Assembly: GCF_014645515.1 (NCBI RefSeq)
Contig: NZ_BMLW01000001.1
Location: 310,001-374,000 of the forward strand
Direction of reading: 5' to 3'
Length of the DNA: 64,000 bases
Source: Oceanobacillus neutriphilus
GTDB lineage: Bacteria > Bacillota > Bacilli > Bacillales > Amphibacillaceae
The number at the start of each line of letters is the position of its first letter. Position 1 is the stretch's first letter. Shown here in pieces: positions 1 to 7,243 of this stretch. Made by a program: the position numbers and the translations under genes. The notes beneath the pieces were generated by a model that was not told where the DNA came from, ran no database searches, and saw only the letters and a list, made by a program, of their open reading frames with translations.

Positions 1-338
1 AAAGCACAGCCTAATCCTTCTAATCGCTGCAGCACGGGATCCGTGTCGCCGGCTGGAATGTTGTCCAGGTCAAGCGTAATAATGTCTCTACCGACAACAT
101 TGGAAGCCTTCCGGCGTTCATTGTGCAGCTCTCCACCAACGAAGCCCCCAACGTCTTTTAATTCGTCCTGGTCTCGTTTTGGCATCTTAAGATACTGTTC
201 CAGTGTCTCCGTGCCTCTGACAGCTGTTTTAAGCCTGTCCACTAACTCAGACCAATACAGGACTTGTGTCGGCCACCTGGTAGCTTTTCTATTGGATCCC
301 TGCGCTATTTTAATCTGTCTATCGTGTTGCCATGTCAT
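1..338 (-). CDS. VapE-like phage protein, N-terminal part (cut by window edge)
   Basis: The frame opens at ATG 338, just after the stop of the preceding small gene, with AGGTGA about 5 nt upstream, and runs open to the window edge (112 codons seen). It contains the stretch IITLDLDNIPAG followed by LQRLEGLGCA, which I recognise from the N-terminal primase-like region of virulence-associated E family phage proteins. Such proteins usually carry a P-loop helicase domain further on, outside this window. It is the last visible gene of the leftward replication operon. The assignment rests only on the N-terminus. Confidence 0.7.
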   Translation of the reverse strand, partial: MTWQHDRQIKIAQGSNRKATRWPTQVLYWSELVDRLKTAVRGTETLEQYLKMPKRDQDELKDVGGFVGGELHNERRKASNVVGRDIITLDLDNIPAGDTDPVLQRLEGLGCA

Positions 339-342
339 TGTT

Positions 343-480
343 TCACCTGCTTTCTATCACCTTCCAGCCTTTACGGATTCGAGACTGGATTTCATATTTC
401 CGTAAAGGCTCATAAAGGTAAACGTTTCTGCCGTCCTCTATCCGATGGAGCAGCACCCATTTAGGCTTTCGTTTCGCCAT
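343..480 (-). CDS. Small phage protein, 45 aa, unknown function
   Basis: Starts at ATG 480 with AAGGAGA eight bases upstream and ends three bases before the VapE-like SD. It is basic (MAKRKPKW at the start) and ends IRKGWKVIESR, with no cysteines and no membrane span. The start overlaps the end of the upstream gene by 20 nt, so it is probably translated by coupling in the replication operon. An open frame extends further upstream, but only the 480 start has a good SD. Function unknown. Confidence 0.6.
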   Translation of the reverse strand: MAKRKPKWVLLHRIEDGRNVYLYEPLRKYEIQSRIRKGWKVIESR

Positions 481-859
481 TTGAGAGCTCTCCTTTTGGA
501 AAATCGGACAAGCCCTCAAGCGGGCCAGATAAATCAAAAAGTTCCAATTTTCCTCTAGTGCTTCCATCGTGATAATAGATAAGCAGTTTATCCGGCAGGA
601 TCTCATGGCGTATACTAAAGCCTTTTAATTTTTTAATATAACGCTGATAAAGCTTGTAATTTATAAGAAGTCCGTCAACGTATCTTGGCTCCGTGTTGCT
701 TGGTTTAAAACGATTGATTAAATCAGTAAGCTTTTTAACCCGATTCTCCAGTCGTATCAAATCCTCAGGAGAAGCTTTCTCTTTTCTCATTTTTCGTAGT
801 TGCTTGGTTAAGTCACTTTTCTCTTTCCTCTTTTGAGCGATTATGTCTTTTAAACTCAT
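461..859 (-). CDS. Phage protein with N-terminal coiled coil, unknown function
   Basis: 132 aa, start preceded by GGAGGG eight bases away. The first about 50 residues are a Lys/Glu-rich heptad-like helix (QKRKEKSDLTKQLRKMRKEK, then LIRLENRVKKLTDLINR), followed by a predicted beta-rich part (VDGLLINYKLYQRYIKKLKG). It follows the sliding-clamp-like gene by 3 nt and overlaps the next gene, so it belongs to the replication operon. I do not recognise the family. Confidence 0.65.
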   Translation of the reverse strand: MSLKDIIAQKRKEKSDLTKQLRKMRKEKASPEDLIRLENRVKKLTDLINRFKPSNTEPRYVDGLLINYKLYQRYIKKLKGFSIRHEILPDKLLIYYHDGSTRGKLELFDLSGPLEGLSDFPKGELSNGETKA

Positions 860-862
860 AAG

Positions 863-1468
863 CTAAACCCTCCTGCAGGGCATCAATAGAACTTCATAAT
901 TTAATGCCTTAAAAAGTATCGGCTTGAATCCGTTTGGAATAGAAATCCACACTTCATCAACCTCGGCATCAGAGAAAAACTCCAGAATGTCTGCCAAATA
1001 ATTCAGATCCAAGGTAATAGATCGAATCGTATAGGGATCCGATTCAAACTTATCCGATAGGTTAAGAAAAAATGACTCATTGTCGATGTTTGCCGCTTGA
1101 ATAGAAACACCATCACTTTTTAATCTCAGAATTCCAAATTTTTCAATTGCGTAAGCTGCACGTATTGAAGGGATATATTTTTTTAATTCAATGGGATTTA
1201 TAGTAAAAGACCCGGTGAATTCATCCCCAAAGAATTTTTCAAAAGCCCATGGTTTCACGTCTAATACTTTCCCAGTTTTATAGTGCCTTATCTCAGTCTT
1301 TTCTCTGCCCATAATACCTACTATTCTAAGAAGCACATGACCATTAACGACGTAGATACATCCGTTTTTGTTATACTGAATACCGTCTAATCCGGGCTTG
1401 TAATTTGGAGCATCTTTTTCAGCAATGAAATTTTTAGCGTGTTTGGCTAGTAGCTCCTCAATAGTCAT
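863..1468 (-). CDS. Sliding-clamp-like phage protein
   Basis: 201 aa. The C-terminus resembles the last strand of bacterial beta clamps (DnaN): a segment NGFKPILFKAL followed by VLLMPCRRV, comparable to the kP-ilf...lilPvr ending of DnaN. Earlier text (GSFTINPIELKKYIPSIR, ILRLKSDGVSIQAAN) also has the clamp-like alternation of strands. A DnaN has about 370 residues in three domains, so this would be a short clamp that could not close as a dimer of three-domain units. Its place in an operon with a family A polymerase supports a replication role. Its start overlaps the stop of the MazG-like gene (ATGA). The family call is inference from pattern, not alignment. Confidence 0.5.
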   Translation of the reverse strand: MTIEELLAKHAKNFIAEKDAPNYKPGLDGIQYNKNGCIYVVNGHVLLRIVGIMGREKTEIRHYKTGKVLDVKPWAFEKFFGDEFTGSFTINPIELKKYIPSIRAAYAIEKFGILRLKSDGVSIQAANIDNESFFLNLSDKFESDPYTIRSITLDLNYLADILEFFSDAEVDEVWISIPNGFKPILFKALNYEVLLMPCRRV

Positions 1469-1776
1469 TGCAGATCACTTTCTTTCACGAAAACGCCGTT
1501 AATCATCTTGCCTTTTCTATCGGCAATCTCTTCATAAGCAGCCTCTATGCAGTCCTCAATATCAATGCCTAATTGCATGCAAAGAATTGTCAATACCACG
1601 TACATGTCACCTACTGCGTCTTTTACTTTTGCTTTCTTGCGGCCTTTCGCTAAAGAAGCAGCCAATTCCCCGTGTTCCTCAGCAAGCTTTGCCATCTGCT
1701 TAAACGGATCAGCAGTATCTAAATTTCTATCAATTGCCCAAACTTTAATTAATCCTGTTAAATCATCTAAATTCAT
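1465..1776 (-). CDS. MazG-like nucleotide pyrophosphohydrolase
   Basis: 103 aa all-alpha protein with the metal-binding arrangement of MazG/dUTPase-like NTP pyrophosphohydrolases: KLAEEHGELAASL, then DAVGDMYVVLTIL about 20 residues later (ExxE...DxxGD). Phages use these enzymes to clear non-canonical nucleotides or to lower alarmone levels, and this one sits with the replication genes. A strong SD (GGGGAGGAG) precedes ATG 1776. The substrate cannot be told from the sequence. Confidence 0.75.
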   Translation of the reverse strand: MNLDDLTGLIKVWAIDRNLDTADPFKQMAKLAEEHGELAASLAKGRKKAKVKDAVGDMYVVLTILCMQLGIDIEDCIEAAYEEIADRKGKMINGVFVKESDLQ

Positions 1777-1791
1777 TCTGATTCTCCTCCC

Positions 1792-1887
1792 CTATGCCTT
1801 TTTACCTAGAGCTTTCTCGAAACAAGCCACACAAAGCAAGCTCCGATCATTCCTGGAATCTTCTCCGCATTCTATGCATTTAGACAT
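1792..1887 (-). CDS. 31-aa zinc-ribbon-like phage protein
   Basis: Reads MSKCIECGEDSRNDRSLLCV and then ACFEKALGKKA. Two CxxC pairs (CIEC and CVAC) spaced 11 residues apart are a minimal zinc-ribbon pattern. The start overlaps the end of the upstream gene by 8 nt and the stop is 15 nt before the MazG-like start, so it fits the operon exactly. Function unknown; possibly a DNA- or protein-binding accessory factor. Confidence 0.6.
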   Translation of the reverse strand: MSKCIECGEDSRNDRSLLCVACFEKALGKKA

Positions 1888-2170
1888 CTGATAGCCCCCT
1901 GCGTTTCAATGAGTTTTCAGTAGCGATAGCATTAGCAATCATACTGGCTTCGGCGCTTAACTTACTTGCCGCCCGTTTAACTCTCGCTTCTTCTCTCCCT
2001 TTTGCATTTAATAGTGAGTCATGGCCAAGAATAATTTTTGTGCCGACAACATGATCAATCTGCATTTCTCTCATATCATCTGTTGCATTATTCAAAATTT
2101 CTTGAAGCTCTTCTGCACTCAAATCTGCTGTTTCTACAACTTTATATAGTCTAATAGCGTCATCGTTCAT
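1880..2170 (-). CDS. Phage protein, 96 aa, unknown function
   Basis: Starts ATG 2170, overlapping the stop of the preceding gene by 4 nt (ATGA). Predicted all-helical: LSAEELQEILNNATDDMREM, then a basic/alanine-rich C-terminal helix (REEARVKRAASKLSAEAS). No cysteines, no membrane span. Translationally coupled within the early operon. No family recognised. Confidence 0.6.
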   Translation of the reverse strand: MNDDAIRLYKVVETADLSAEELQEILNNATDDMREMQIDHVVGTKIILGHDSLLNAKGREEARVKRAASKLSAEASMIANAIATENSLKRRGLSDV

Positions 2171-2595
2171 TCCGGTTCTACCTCCTGAATAAGTTCACGT
2201 AAATTTTCAAGAGAAATATATTCCTGACCCTTCTCGTGATCTACTTGCGCTAAATCCACCGCATTACTCCAGATTTCTTTTAGAGCATTTTTAAGTTGGT
2301 AAATCTCCTCCGCATTATCGTTTTCAATTTCTGCAGGCTCAGCACTTGATTTTATTGCTGCAGCAAAACGTTCGAAAACAGTTTCCATGCTCTGCCTTAC
2401 AGACAACACTTGAACATCAGACCACGTTTCTTTAGAAATGCCAAAAAAGAAACCATACTCCTTTTCACGGTACTCAATTTTAGTACCGTACAATCCTTGT
2501 TCTTCTGTATCTTGAACCTTCACCAACTGAATTGAATCAACTGGAAATGAAATTCTTTTATTGTCTAATAATGTTAGTGTTACAAAATTATCCAT
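2167..2595 (-). CDS. Phage protein, 142 aa, unknown function
   Basis: The N-terminal half looks beta-rich (FVTLTLLDNKRISFPVDSI, then IEYREKEYGFFFGI) and the C-terminal half helical and acidic (AEEIYQLKNALKEIWSNAV, SLENLRELIQEVEPE). The start has an AGGTTG-like SD and follows the upstream stop by 4 nt. Soluble, no motif recognised. Its context is the replication operon. Confidence 0.6.
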   Translation of the reverse strand: MDNFVTLTLLDNKRISFPVDSIQLVKVQDTEEQGLYGTKIEYREKEYGFFFGISKETWSDVQVLSVRQSMETVFERFAAAIKSSAEPAEIENDNAEEIYQLKNALKEIWSNAVDLAQVDHEKGQEYISLENLRELIQEVEPE

Positions 2596-2599
2596 TTTA

Positions 2600-3319
2600 T
2601 CAACCTCCCAAATTGATATATTCTAAAAGCAAATCATGCTGCTTCTGCAAATTTTCTTGATTATTCTTTTGTAAAAGCTCTTCTCGTTCCCGGAAAAGTC
2701 TATGCAGATCCTTATTCATCTGCTCAAGCATTTTTTCTCTTTCAGTGACTTTTGACCGTTCTTGATCAAGGCTGCGGTTTAGAGCAGCGTTAGTCTCTTC
2801 CAATGCCTTAACATCATACCTATACTGATTAAGCTCACTTTCCAGCTCTTCTATCTGTTTGTTGAAATGTTCCTTTATTGGCATGGAGTCACTTCCTTTT
2901 TCAGAAGCAGAAGGCCTGGAAGCTTTCTTTTCTGTTTTTTTTTTTTTATGGTAGTAGACAGAGCCGGCTGTCACTCCTGCCCTTTTTACAATTTCTTGAA
3001 CAGAAAGATCCGTCTCTCTGAGCAGTTTTTTAGCCAGCTCAATGTCTCCAGATGGTTTTTTCATTGCAGCGATATCCTCCTTATCTGTCCGTATTCTAGG
3101 GATGCCATGCTGTACTAAATAATCTGCAAAATCTTTACCGTTCATCTTCAAAGCCTTTTTAATATCAGACCTTGGCACTTCTTTATTTAAAAGCCATTGA
3201 ATCTCTGAAAAAGTCAATTTCTTCCCTTTAGCAAGAAGCTTTTTGGCCTTGGTAGCTGTCTTTGCTTCTCGATCTGATACCCTTTGCCTCAATTCGTACA
3301 ATGTTTCAGTACGGACCAT
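2600..3319 (-). CDS. HTH plus coiled-coil phage protein with a 13-A run
   Basis: 239 aa. Residues about 30-80 contain helix-turn-helix-like text (KLTFSEIQWLLNKEVPRSDI) and residues about 95-125 a second one (LSVQEIVKRAGVTAGSVYYH). The C-terminal about 95 residues are a long coiled coil (NKQIEELESELNQYRYDV...). The two parts are joined by a run of 13 A on the coding strand (2935-2947) that encodes KKKK. Just after it, an internal ATG at 2884 has a good SD (AGGAAGTGA), so a coiled-coil-only product is possible. A DNA-binding or terminase-small-subunit-like role is a guess. Confidence 0.65.
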   Translation of the reverse strand: MVRTETLYELRQRVSDREAKTATKAKKLLAKGKKLTFSEIQWLLNKEVPRSDIKKALKMNGKDFADYLVQHGIPRIRTDKEDIAAMKKPSGDIELAKKLLRETDLSVQEIVKRAGVTAGSVYYHKKKKTEKKASRPSASEKGSDSMPIKEHFNKQIEELESELNQYRYDVKALEETNAALNRSLDQERSKVTEREKMLEQMNKDLHRLFREREELLQKNNQENLQKQHDLLLEYINLGG

Positions 3320-3424
3320 TTACTTCTTGCCTCCTTTATTGTTCGGTATAATCGCTAAAATGACGATTGCAACAATTAACATCCATAACGTGGTCCACCA
3401 AGGATGGGAGTAAATAATTTCCAT
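3320..3424 (-). CDS. 34-aa single-span membrane protein
   Basis: Reads MEIIYSHPWWTTLWMLIVAI, then VILAIIPNNKGGKK. It has one hydrophobic span (about residues 13-26) and a basic C-terminal tail. SD AAAGGAGA precedes ATG 3424; the start overlaps the previous stop by one base and the stop abuts the next ATG. The tight packing argues that it is real. Function unknown. Confidence 0.6.
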   Translation of the reverse strand: MEIIYSHPWWTTLWMLIVAIVILAIIPNNKGGKK

Positions 3425-3612
3425 TAAGATTCTCCTTTCAAAATCATATAATCATTCGTTTTAATTTTTAGTTCGTGTCCGGAATCAAAATCAAGATAGA
3501 TGTTATCTGCATGAACTTGGATTTTTTCTATATATCCTTCAATATTCCACGGTGTATTCCCACCAACAGCAAGCCAAGTATTAAAGATGTAAATTCTCTT
3601 AATATCCATCAC
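3424..3612 (-). CDS. Phage protein, 62 aa, unknown function
   Basis: Small beta-rich soluble protein (IKRIYIFNTWLAVGG, then IYLDFDSGHELKIKTND). The start ATG 3612 overlaps the preceding stop (ATGA) and the stop overlaps the next start by one base. SD-like GGAGGATAAG lies just upstream. No family recognised. Confidence 0.55.
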   Translation of the reverse strand: MMDIKRIYIFNTWLAVGGNTPWNIEGYIEKIQVHADNIYLDFDSGHELKIKTNDYMILKGES

Positions 3613-3836
3613 TTATCCTCCTTCATTTGGCTGTTATTTTTGTGCCAAGCGCCATCAAGTAGATTATCCCGCTGAATTTGCATTTCCACATAATCAAGCC
3701 GGAGATCTTCTTTTTCTATCCGCAGCTGATGGTTTTGCCCTCTTAAATCATAGATGGTGACCATCATATAAATGGCAGATAATACAGCTATCATAATTAC
3801 AGTATAAAAACCAATATCCAGTAGTTTCTTTCGCAT
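3609..3836 (-). CDS. Small membrane-anchored coiled-coil phage protein
   Basis: 75 aa: a short basic N-terminus (MRKKLLD), one membrane span (about residues 9-28, FYTVIMIAVLSAIYMMVTIY), then a charged helical segment with heptad spacing (LRGQNHQLRIEKEDLRLDYV). Probably a bitopic inner-membrane protein with its helix outside or facing the cytoplasm. It follows the polymerase gene by 9 nt. No known function. Confidence 0.6.
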   Translation of the reverse strand: MRKKLLDIGFYTVIMIAVLSAIYMMVTIYDLRGQNHQLRIEKEDLRLDYVEMQIQRDNLLDGAWHKNNSQMKEDK

Positions 3837-3845
3837 ACAATCCCC

Positions 3846-5831
3846 CTAATCCTTCTGATAAAAATCAGCCACAAACCCGTCTGCTTCAAGTGGCAATCCA
3901 GGAGCCCATTCAATCGGAAGCCCCATGATTTCTGTTACTTTATCCAGGTCCAGCTGATCTGATGGAACATCGAGAACAACCTCGTCATGAATATGCATAA
4001 CCGTGTGATATCCGGCTTCATATAAGCGTTGCAGCGTTACAGCTAAGCAGTCCCTTGCAATGGCCTGGACAATGTTCTCCACCATTTTCCCGCCATAGGT
4101 GTTTATCTTTTCAAATTTTTTCGTCGTTTGATTCATTCCGTAGTAGTGAATCGATTCCTTATCGAAATCGTTATTAGCGAGAAAAGGTTTGACATAATAC
4201 AATTTTCTCCCGCTTGGCAGAGTAACTGTTAAGAAATCTAATCCATTCATGATGTCACTCTCACGAGCTAAAACGATTCCTTTTACAGCTTGAGGCTGTC
4301 CGGTTCGCATTACAGCAAGCGCAGCATTTTCAATGGAGTACCATAAATCTACAATCCGCCTATTTGATGATCTCCACAGCTGCACGATGTCCGGTAACTC
4401 TTCCTCAGCTAAGCCCATATCCAGGGCGCCCATTTGAATAAGAGCACCTTTTGCACCTTGGTACCCAAGAGCAAGCTCTGCAACTTTTCCTTTTGCCCGC
4501 AGTTCATATTCCGGATTGCCTTTAACAATTAAATCAATAGGCACTCCAAACATTTGACTGGCTGATGCCTCGTAGATTCGGCCATGCGTTTTAAACACTT
4601 GCATCCGCCAATCTTCCCCCGCTAACCAAGCAATTACCCTAGCCTCAATTGCGCTGAAATCGGAGATAGCGAATTTATGACCTTTTGAAGGCACGAACCC
4701 GGTACGGATTAATTGCGATAGAATATCTGGCACATTGCTATAAGTGAATTTCAACATATTAATATTTTTTGCTTTTACTAATTCTCTGGCCGACTCAAGA
4801 GAATCAATATAATTCCGTGGCAGGTTTTGCACTTGAACTAAACGCCCAGCCCATCGGCCTGTTCGATTCGCTCCGTAGAATTGAAGCAAGCCTCTTGATC
4901 TGCCATCATCACCAACGGTATCTATCATTGCCTGGAACTTCTTAACAGATGTTTTAGACATCTCCTGACGGATCTCTAAAACTCGTTTAACGTCTCCGTC
5001 GGCTAAATCTATTAATTTGGAAACAGTATCCTTCTGTAAATCTTCAACAGGAAACCCCTTCTCTTCCAACCAATCCTTAAGCTGAGCAGCACTATTAGGG
5101 TTACTTAATCCAGTAATCTCCACCGCTTCTTCTCTCAACTTTTTTATGATGAAGTCGTTCACATGGATAGCTCCATCAACGAGTTCCCTATCTACTTGAA
5201 CACCAGTAACATTGATAATCTGATCTAATTCCCACAATTTCTGTTCTTCATCAGGAACAGGGAAATTCGCTAGCTTAGCATCAATTGCCTTTTCAACTTC
5301 TACGTCCTGCCTGCAATACTCTTTGAAAACTTCCCATTTCTCCGGCTCATGATGTGGCAGAGTCCTGGTGCGACCTGCATTTTTCTTTGTTGGTTTCGTT
5401 GGCGTACAGAATAGCTTTATCAGTGCTTTACCAGCTGTCATTTTCCGTTTATCCTGCGGTAGACCTAAAGCATTCGCTGTTGCTGCAAGGCCAGCTGTAT
5501 AACCGCAATACATGCCAAGAAGCATAGTATCTCTCCATCGATAAAGCCAATCAAAGGGATTAATTTCATAGTGCTTGCTTAAGCAATACCACTCAAAAGC
5601 AGCGTTATAAGCGTGGTTAGTTACAGTTGAATCCCATAACAGAGCTTTCTCAATATCCCTCGGAATTTTATCTCCGTTTTCAAGATCAATAACACGTGTT
5701 TCCCCACCGTTTACAGAATAAGCAAACAATAAAATTTTAAAATCAGGGGACTGCACATATTTGTACAATCCCGATTTTAATAGGTTGACACTGGAATACG
5801 TTTCAATGTCAATGTTAAGCTTTTCAATCAC
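3846..5831 (-). CDS. Phage family A DNA polymerase with 3'-5' exonuclease domain
   Basis: 661 aa. The N-terminal exonuclease begins LNIDIETYSSVNL (DxE metal motif). The polymerase half shows motif A (DFSAIEARVIAWLAGE), motif B on the O-helix (KGKVAELALGYQGAKGAL) and motif C (VMHIHDEVVLDVP), with the catalytic aspartates present. There is no 5'-3' exonuclease domain, as is usual for phage PolA. It probably replicates the phage genome together with the clamp-like and DUF2815 proteins. Its start overlaps the stop of the DUF2815 gene by 4 nt (ATGA). Confidence 0.95.
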   Translation of the reverse strand: MIEKLNIDIETYSSVNLLKSGLYKYVQSPDFKILLFAYSVNGGETRVIDLENGDKIPRDIEKALLWDSTVTNHAYNAAFEWYCLSKHYEINPFDWLYRWRDTMLLGMYCGYTAGLAATANALGLPQDKRKMTAGKALIKLFCTPTKPTKKNAGRTRTLPHHEPEKWEVFKEYCRQDVEVEKAIDAKLANFPVPDEEQKLWELDQIINVTGVQVDRELVDGAIHVNDFIIKKLREEAVEITGLSNPNSAAQLKDWLEEKGFPVEDLQKDTVSKLIDLADGDVKRVLEIRQEMSKTSVKKFQAMIDTVGDDGRSRGLLQFYGANRTGRWAGRLVQVQNLPRNYIDSLESARELVKAKNINMLKFTYSNVPDILSQLIRTGFVPSKGHKFAISDFSAIEARVIAWLAGEDWRMQVFKTHGRIYEASASQMFGVPIDLIVKGNPEYELRAKGKVAELALGYQGAKGALIQMGALDMGLAEEELPDIVQLWRSSNRRIVDLWYSIENAALAVMRTGQPQAVKGIVLARESDIMNGLDFLTVTLPSGRKLYYVKPFLANNDFDKESIHYYGMNQTTKKFEKINTYGGKMVENIVQAIARDCLAVTLQRLYEAGYHTVMHIHDEVVLDVPSDQLDLDKVTEIMGLPIEWAPGLPLEADGFVADFYQKD

Positions 5832-6631
5832 AACCCATACACTCCGCCATTATTGATGGGCTGACCTGTCACTGGATCAATCTGAGGCTGCTGCGGTGCC
5901 TGGCCATATCCCTGTTGTTGCTGTGGTGGTTGTTGGCCTGGTTGAGTAAAATGCTGTAAATTAAACCCTGGTTGTGCGTTAGGATTTGGTGCTTGCTGAT
6001 ACTGTTGCTGCTGCTGCGGAGCCTGTCCATATTGCTGAGCCGGAGGCGCCTGGTTAAATCCTTGTTGAGGTGCTGGACTTGGTCCAAAATCGGAGCTTAC
6101 ATCTGGAGCACTTGCACCTAATGGCTCTCCGTCTCTTGTTTTTTGCACATTCGTACTAATATAAACGCCAACACCGGACTTTCCGGAAAATTTATACGGT
6201 GCAAAGTTCAAAGCAATCTTGCCGTACATACCGCTGTAAACCTCCGTAGCATCCATAATCGGATTAAGGTTAGCATCTACTACCTTAGGAGGCTGATCTG
6301 CTTTGGTGCTCGCTGAAAATACCCAATGCCCCTTGCATTCATCACCAAAAGGCATACCGTCTGATGGCTTCACTCCGTCACCGTCATGGATTGGGATGTT
6401 AACCATAGGCGGAATAACATTATTCCAGTGCTTACTTTTACCGATTTGCTTTGCCGCTTCAATTGCAGCATCGATTTTTGCTTTTGTTGTCAAGTCTGAT
6501 TTAGGAAGCAGGATAGTAACACTGTATTTAGGTTCCGCTCCATCTTGAATTGCTCTTGGTGTTAATAGGTTTACAAAGCTAAAACGTACTTCCTCTGTTA
6601 CGATTCGAGTTTGATTAAATTGATCTGACAT
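5828..6631 (-). CDS. DUF2815 phage ssDNA-binding-like protein
   Basis: 267 aa from ATG 6631 (MSDQFNQTRIVTEEVRFSF), chosen because AAAGGAGAG lies 7-8 bases upstream. The DUF2815 core covers about residues 1-175 (SFVNLLTPRAIQDGAEPKYS, YSGMYGKIALNFAPYKF, GVGVYISTNVQKTRDGE). DUF2815 proteins sit beside DUF2800 and PolA in Gram-positive phages and look like single-strand-binding proteins. The last about 90 residues are a Pro/Gln-rich tail (QQQQQYQQAPNPNAQPG) ending GGVYGL. The same frame stays open upstream through two further starts, described separately. Confidence 0.8.
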   Translation of the reverse strand: MSDQFNQTRIVTEEVRFSFVNLLTPRAIQDGAEPKYSVTILLPKSDLTTKAKIDAAIEAAKQIGKSKHWNNVIPPMVNIPIHDGDGVKPSDGMPFGDECKGHWVFSASTKADQPPKVVDANLNPIMDATEVYSGMYGKIALNFAPYKFSGKSGVGVYISTNVQKTRDGEPLGASAPDVSSDFGPSPAPQQGFNQAPPAQQYGQAPQQQQQYQQAPNPNAQPGFNLQHFTQPGQQPPQQQQGYGQAPQQPQIDPVTGQPINNGGVYGL

Positions 6632-6955
6632 AAATGAATCTCTCCTTTGATAATTATTGTGCGAAGTACCCCAGTTTCCAGAGGTGAATTGATCTACATA
6701 GTGATCTGCTATTTCGCCCATAGATTTCTCCTTTTTCTTCCGCTTTAATTTTTGCTTGTATTTATTCTCAAGTTGTGCATTAATTTCATTTGGATGTGCT
6801 TTAATCCGCCTTGCTTCAAAACGCCATCTAAAAGCATCCTTTCCAATCTTGGCTTGCAGTTTCTTCCGAGCTTTATTCTTACTTGATTCATAGATTCCGA
6901 AGATATATCTTTTTGAGACTGTGCTATAAATGCCATAGCCGTAATTCTCGGCCAT
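5828..6955 (-). CDS. Continuous open frame with three SD-equipped starts (possible in-frame fusion)
   Basis: There is no stop between ATG 6955 (MAENYGYGIYSTVSKRYIFG), ATG 6721 (MGEIADHYVDQFTSGNW) and ATG 6631 (DUF2815). Each start has its own SD: GGAG about 11 nt before 6955, AAAGGAGA before 6721, AAAGGAGAG before 6631. The 6955-6722 part encodes a basic protein of about 78 aa with text FRWRFEARRIKAHPNEI, resembling small proteins that are normally separate phage genes. The 6721-6632 part is about 30 aa. Either stops were lost and a 375-aa fusion is made, or nested products share one C-terminus. Confidence 0.55.
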   Translation of the reverse strand: MAENYGYGIYSTVSKRYIFGIYESSKNKARKKLQAKIGKDAFRWRFEARRIKAHPNEINAQLENKYKQKLKRKKKEKSMGEIADHYVDQFTSGNWGTSHNNYQRRDSFMSDQFNQTRIVTEEVRFSFVNLLTPRAIQDGAEPKYSVTILLPKSDLTTKAKIDAAIEAAKQIGKSKHWNNVIPPMVNIPIHDGDGVKPSDGMPFGDECKGHWVFSASTKADQPPKVVDANLNPIMDATEVYSGMYGKIALNFAPYKFSGKSGVGVYISTNVQKTRDGEPLGASAPDVSSDFGPSPAPQQGFNQAPPAQQYGQAPQQQQQYQQAPNPNAQPGFNLQHFTQPGQQPPQQQQGYGQAPQQPQIDPVTGQPINNGGVYGL

Positions 6956-7075
6956 CTACCTGTTATCTCCGCAGCTGTCGCAGTCTCTTGGATAGCCTGG
7001 ATCATCGCCGTCTATTAAATCGCCACAGCATTGGCAGATGTTCCCTTCCAGCATAAGATCTACTGTATCGCTCAT
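6956..7075 (-). CDS. 39-aa zinc-ribbon phage protein
   Basis: Reads MSDTVDLMLEGNICQCCGDL, then IDGDDPGYPRDCDSCGDNR. Two CxxC-type pairs (CQCC and CDSC) about 18 residues apart form a zinc-ribbon pattern that I recognise from short phage ORFs in early operons. The stop is directly before ATG 6955. Likely real; role unknown. Confidence 0.65.
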   Translation of the reverse strand: MSDTVDLMLEGNICQCCGDLIDGDDPGYPRDCDSCGDNR

Positions 7076-7078
7076 GAT

Positions 7079-7243
7079 TTACCACTCCTTTATTTCTTGC
7101 TCTATTGCATTATCAAAAGCTTTCAATATCTCTGTTCGCAAATCTGTAATAGAGGGGCAAGTGACGCTCCCTATTCCGTCTATGTGTAGCGTGAAGCCGC
7201 TACTGTCTTTTTCGATTTCAATACAATCTTGAATACCGTTCAT
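7079..7243 (-). CDS. 54-aa phage protein, unknown function
   Basis: Reads MNGIQDCIEIEKDSSGFTLH and so on to NAIEQEIKEW. Its ATG overlaps the stop of the DUF2800 gene (ATGA at 7240-7243), a strong sign of translational coupling. A short beta hairpin-like N-terminal part is followed by a C-terminal amphipathic helix. Soluble; no family recognised. Confidence 0.6.
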   Translation of the reverse strand: MNGIQDCIEIEKDSSGFTLHIDGIGSVTCPSITDLRTEILKAFDNAIEQEIKEW

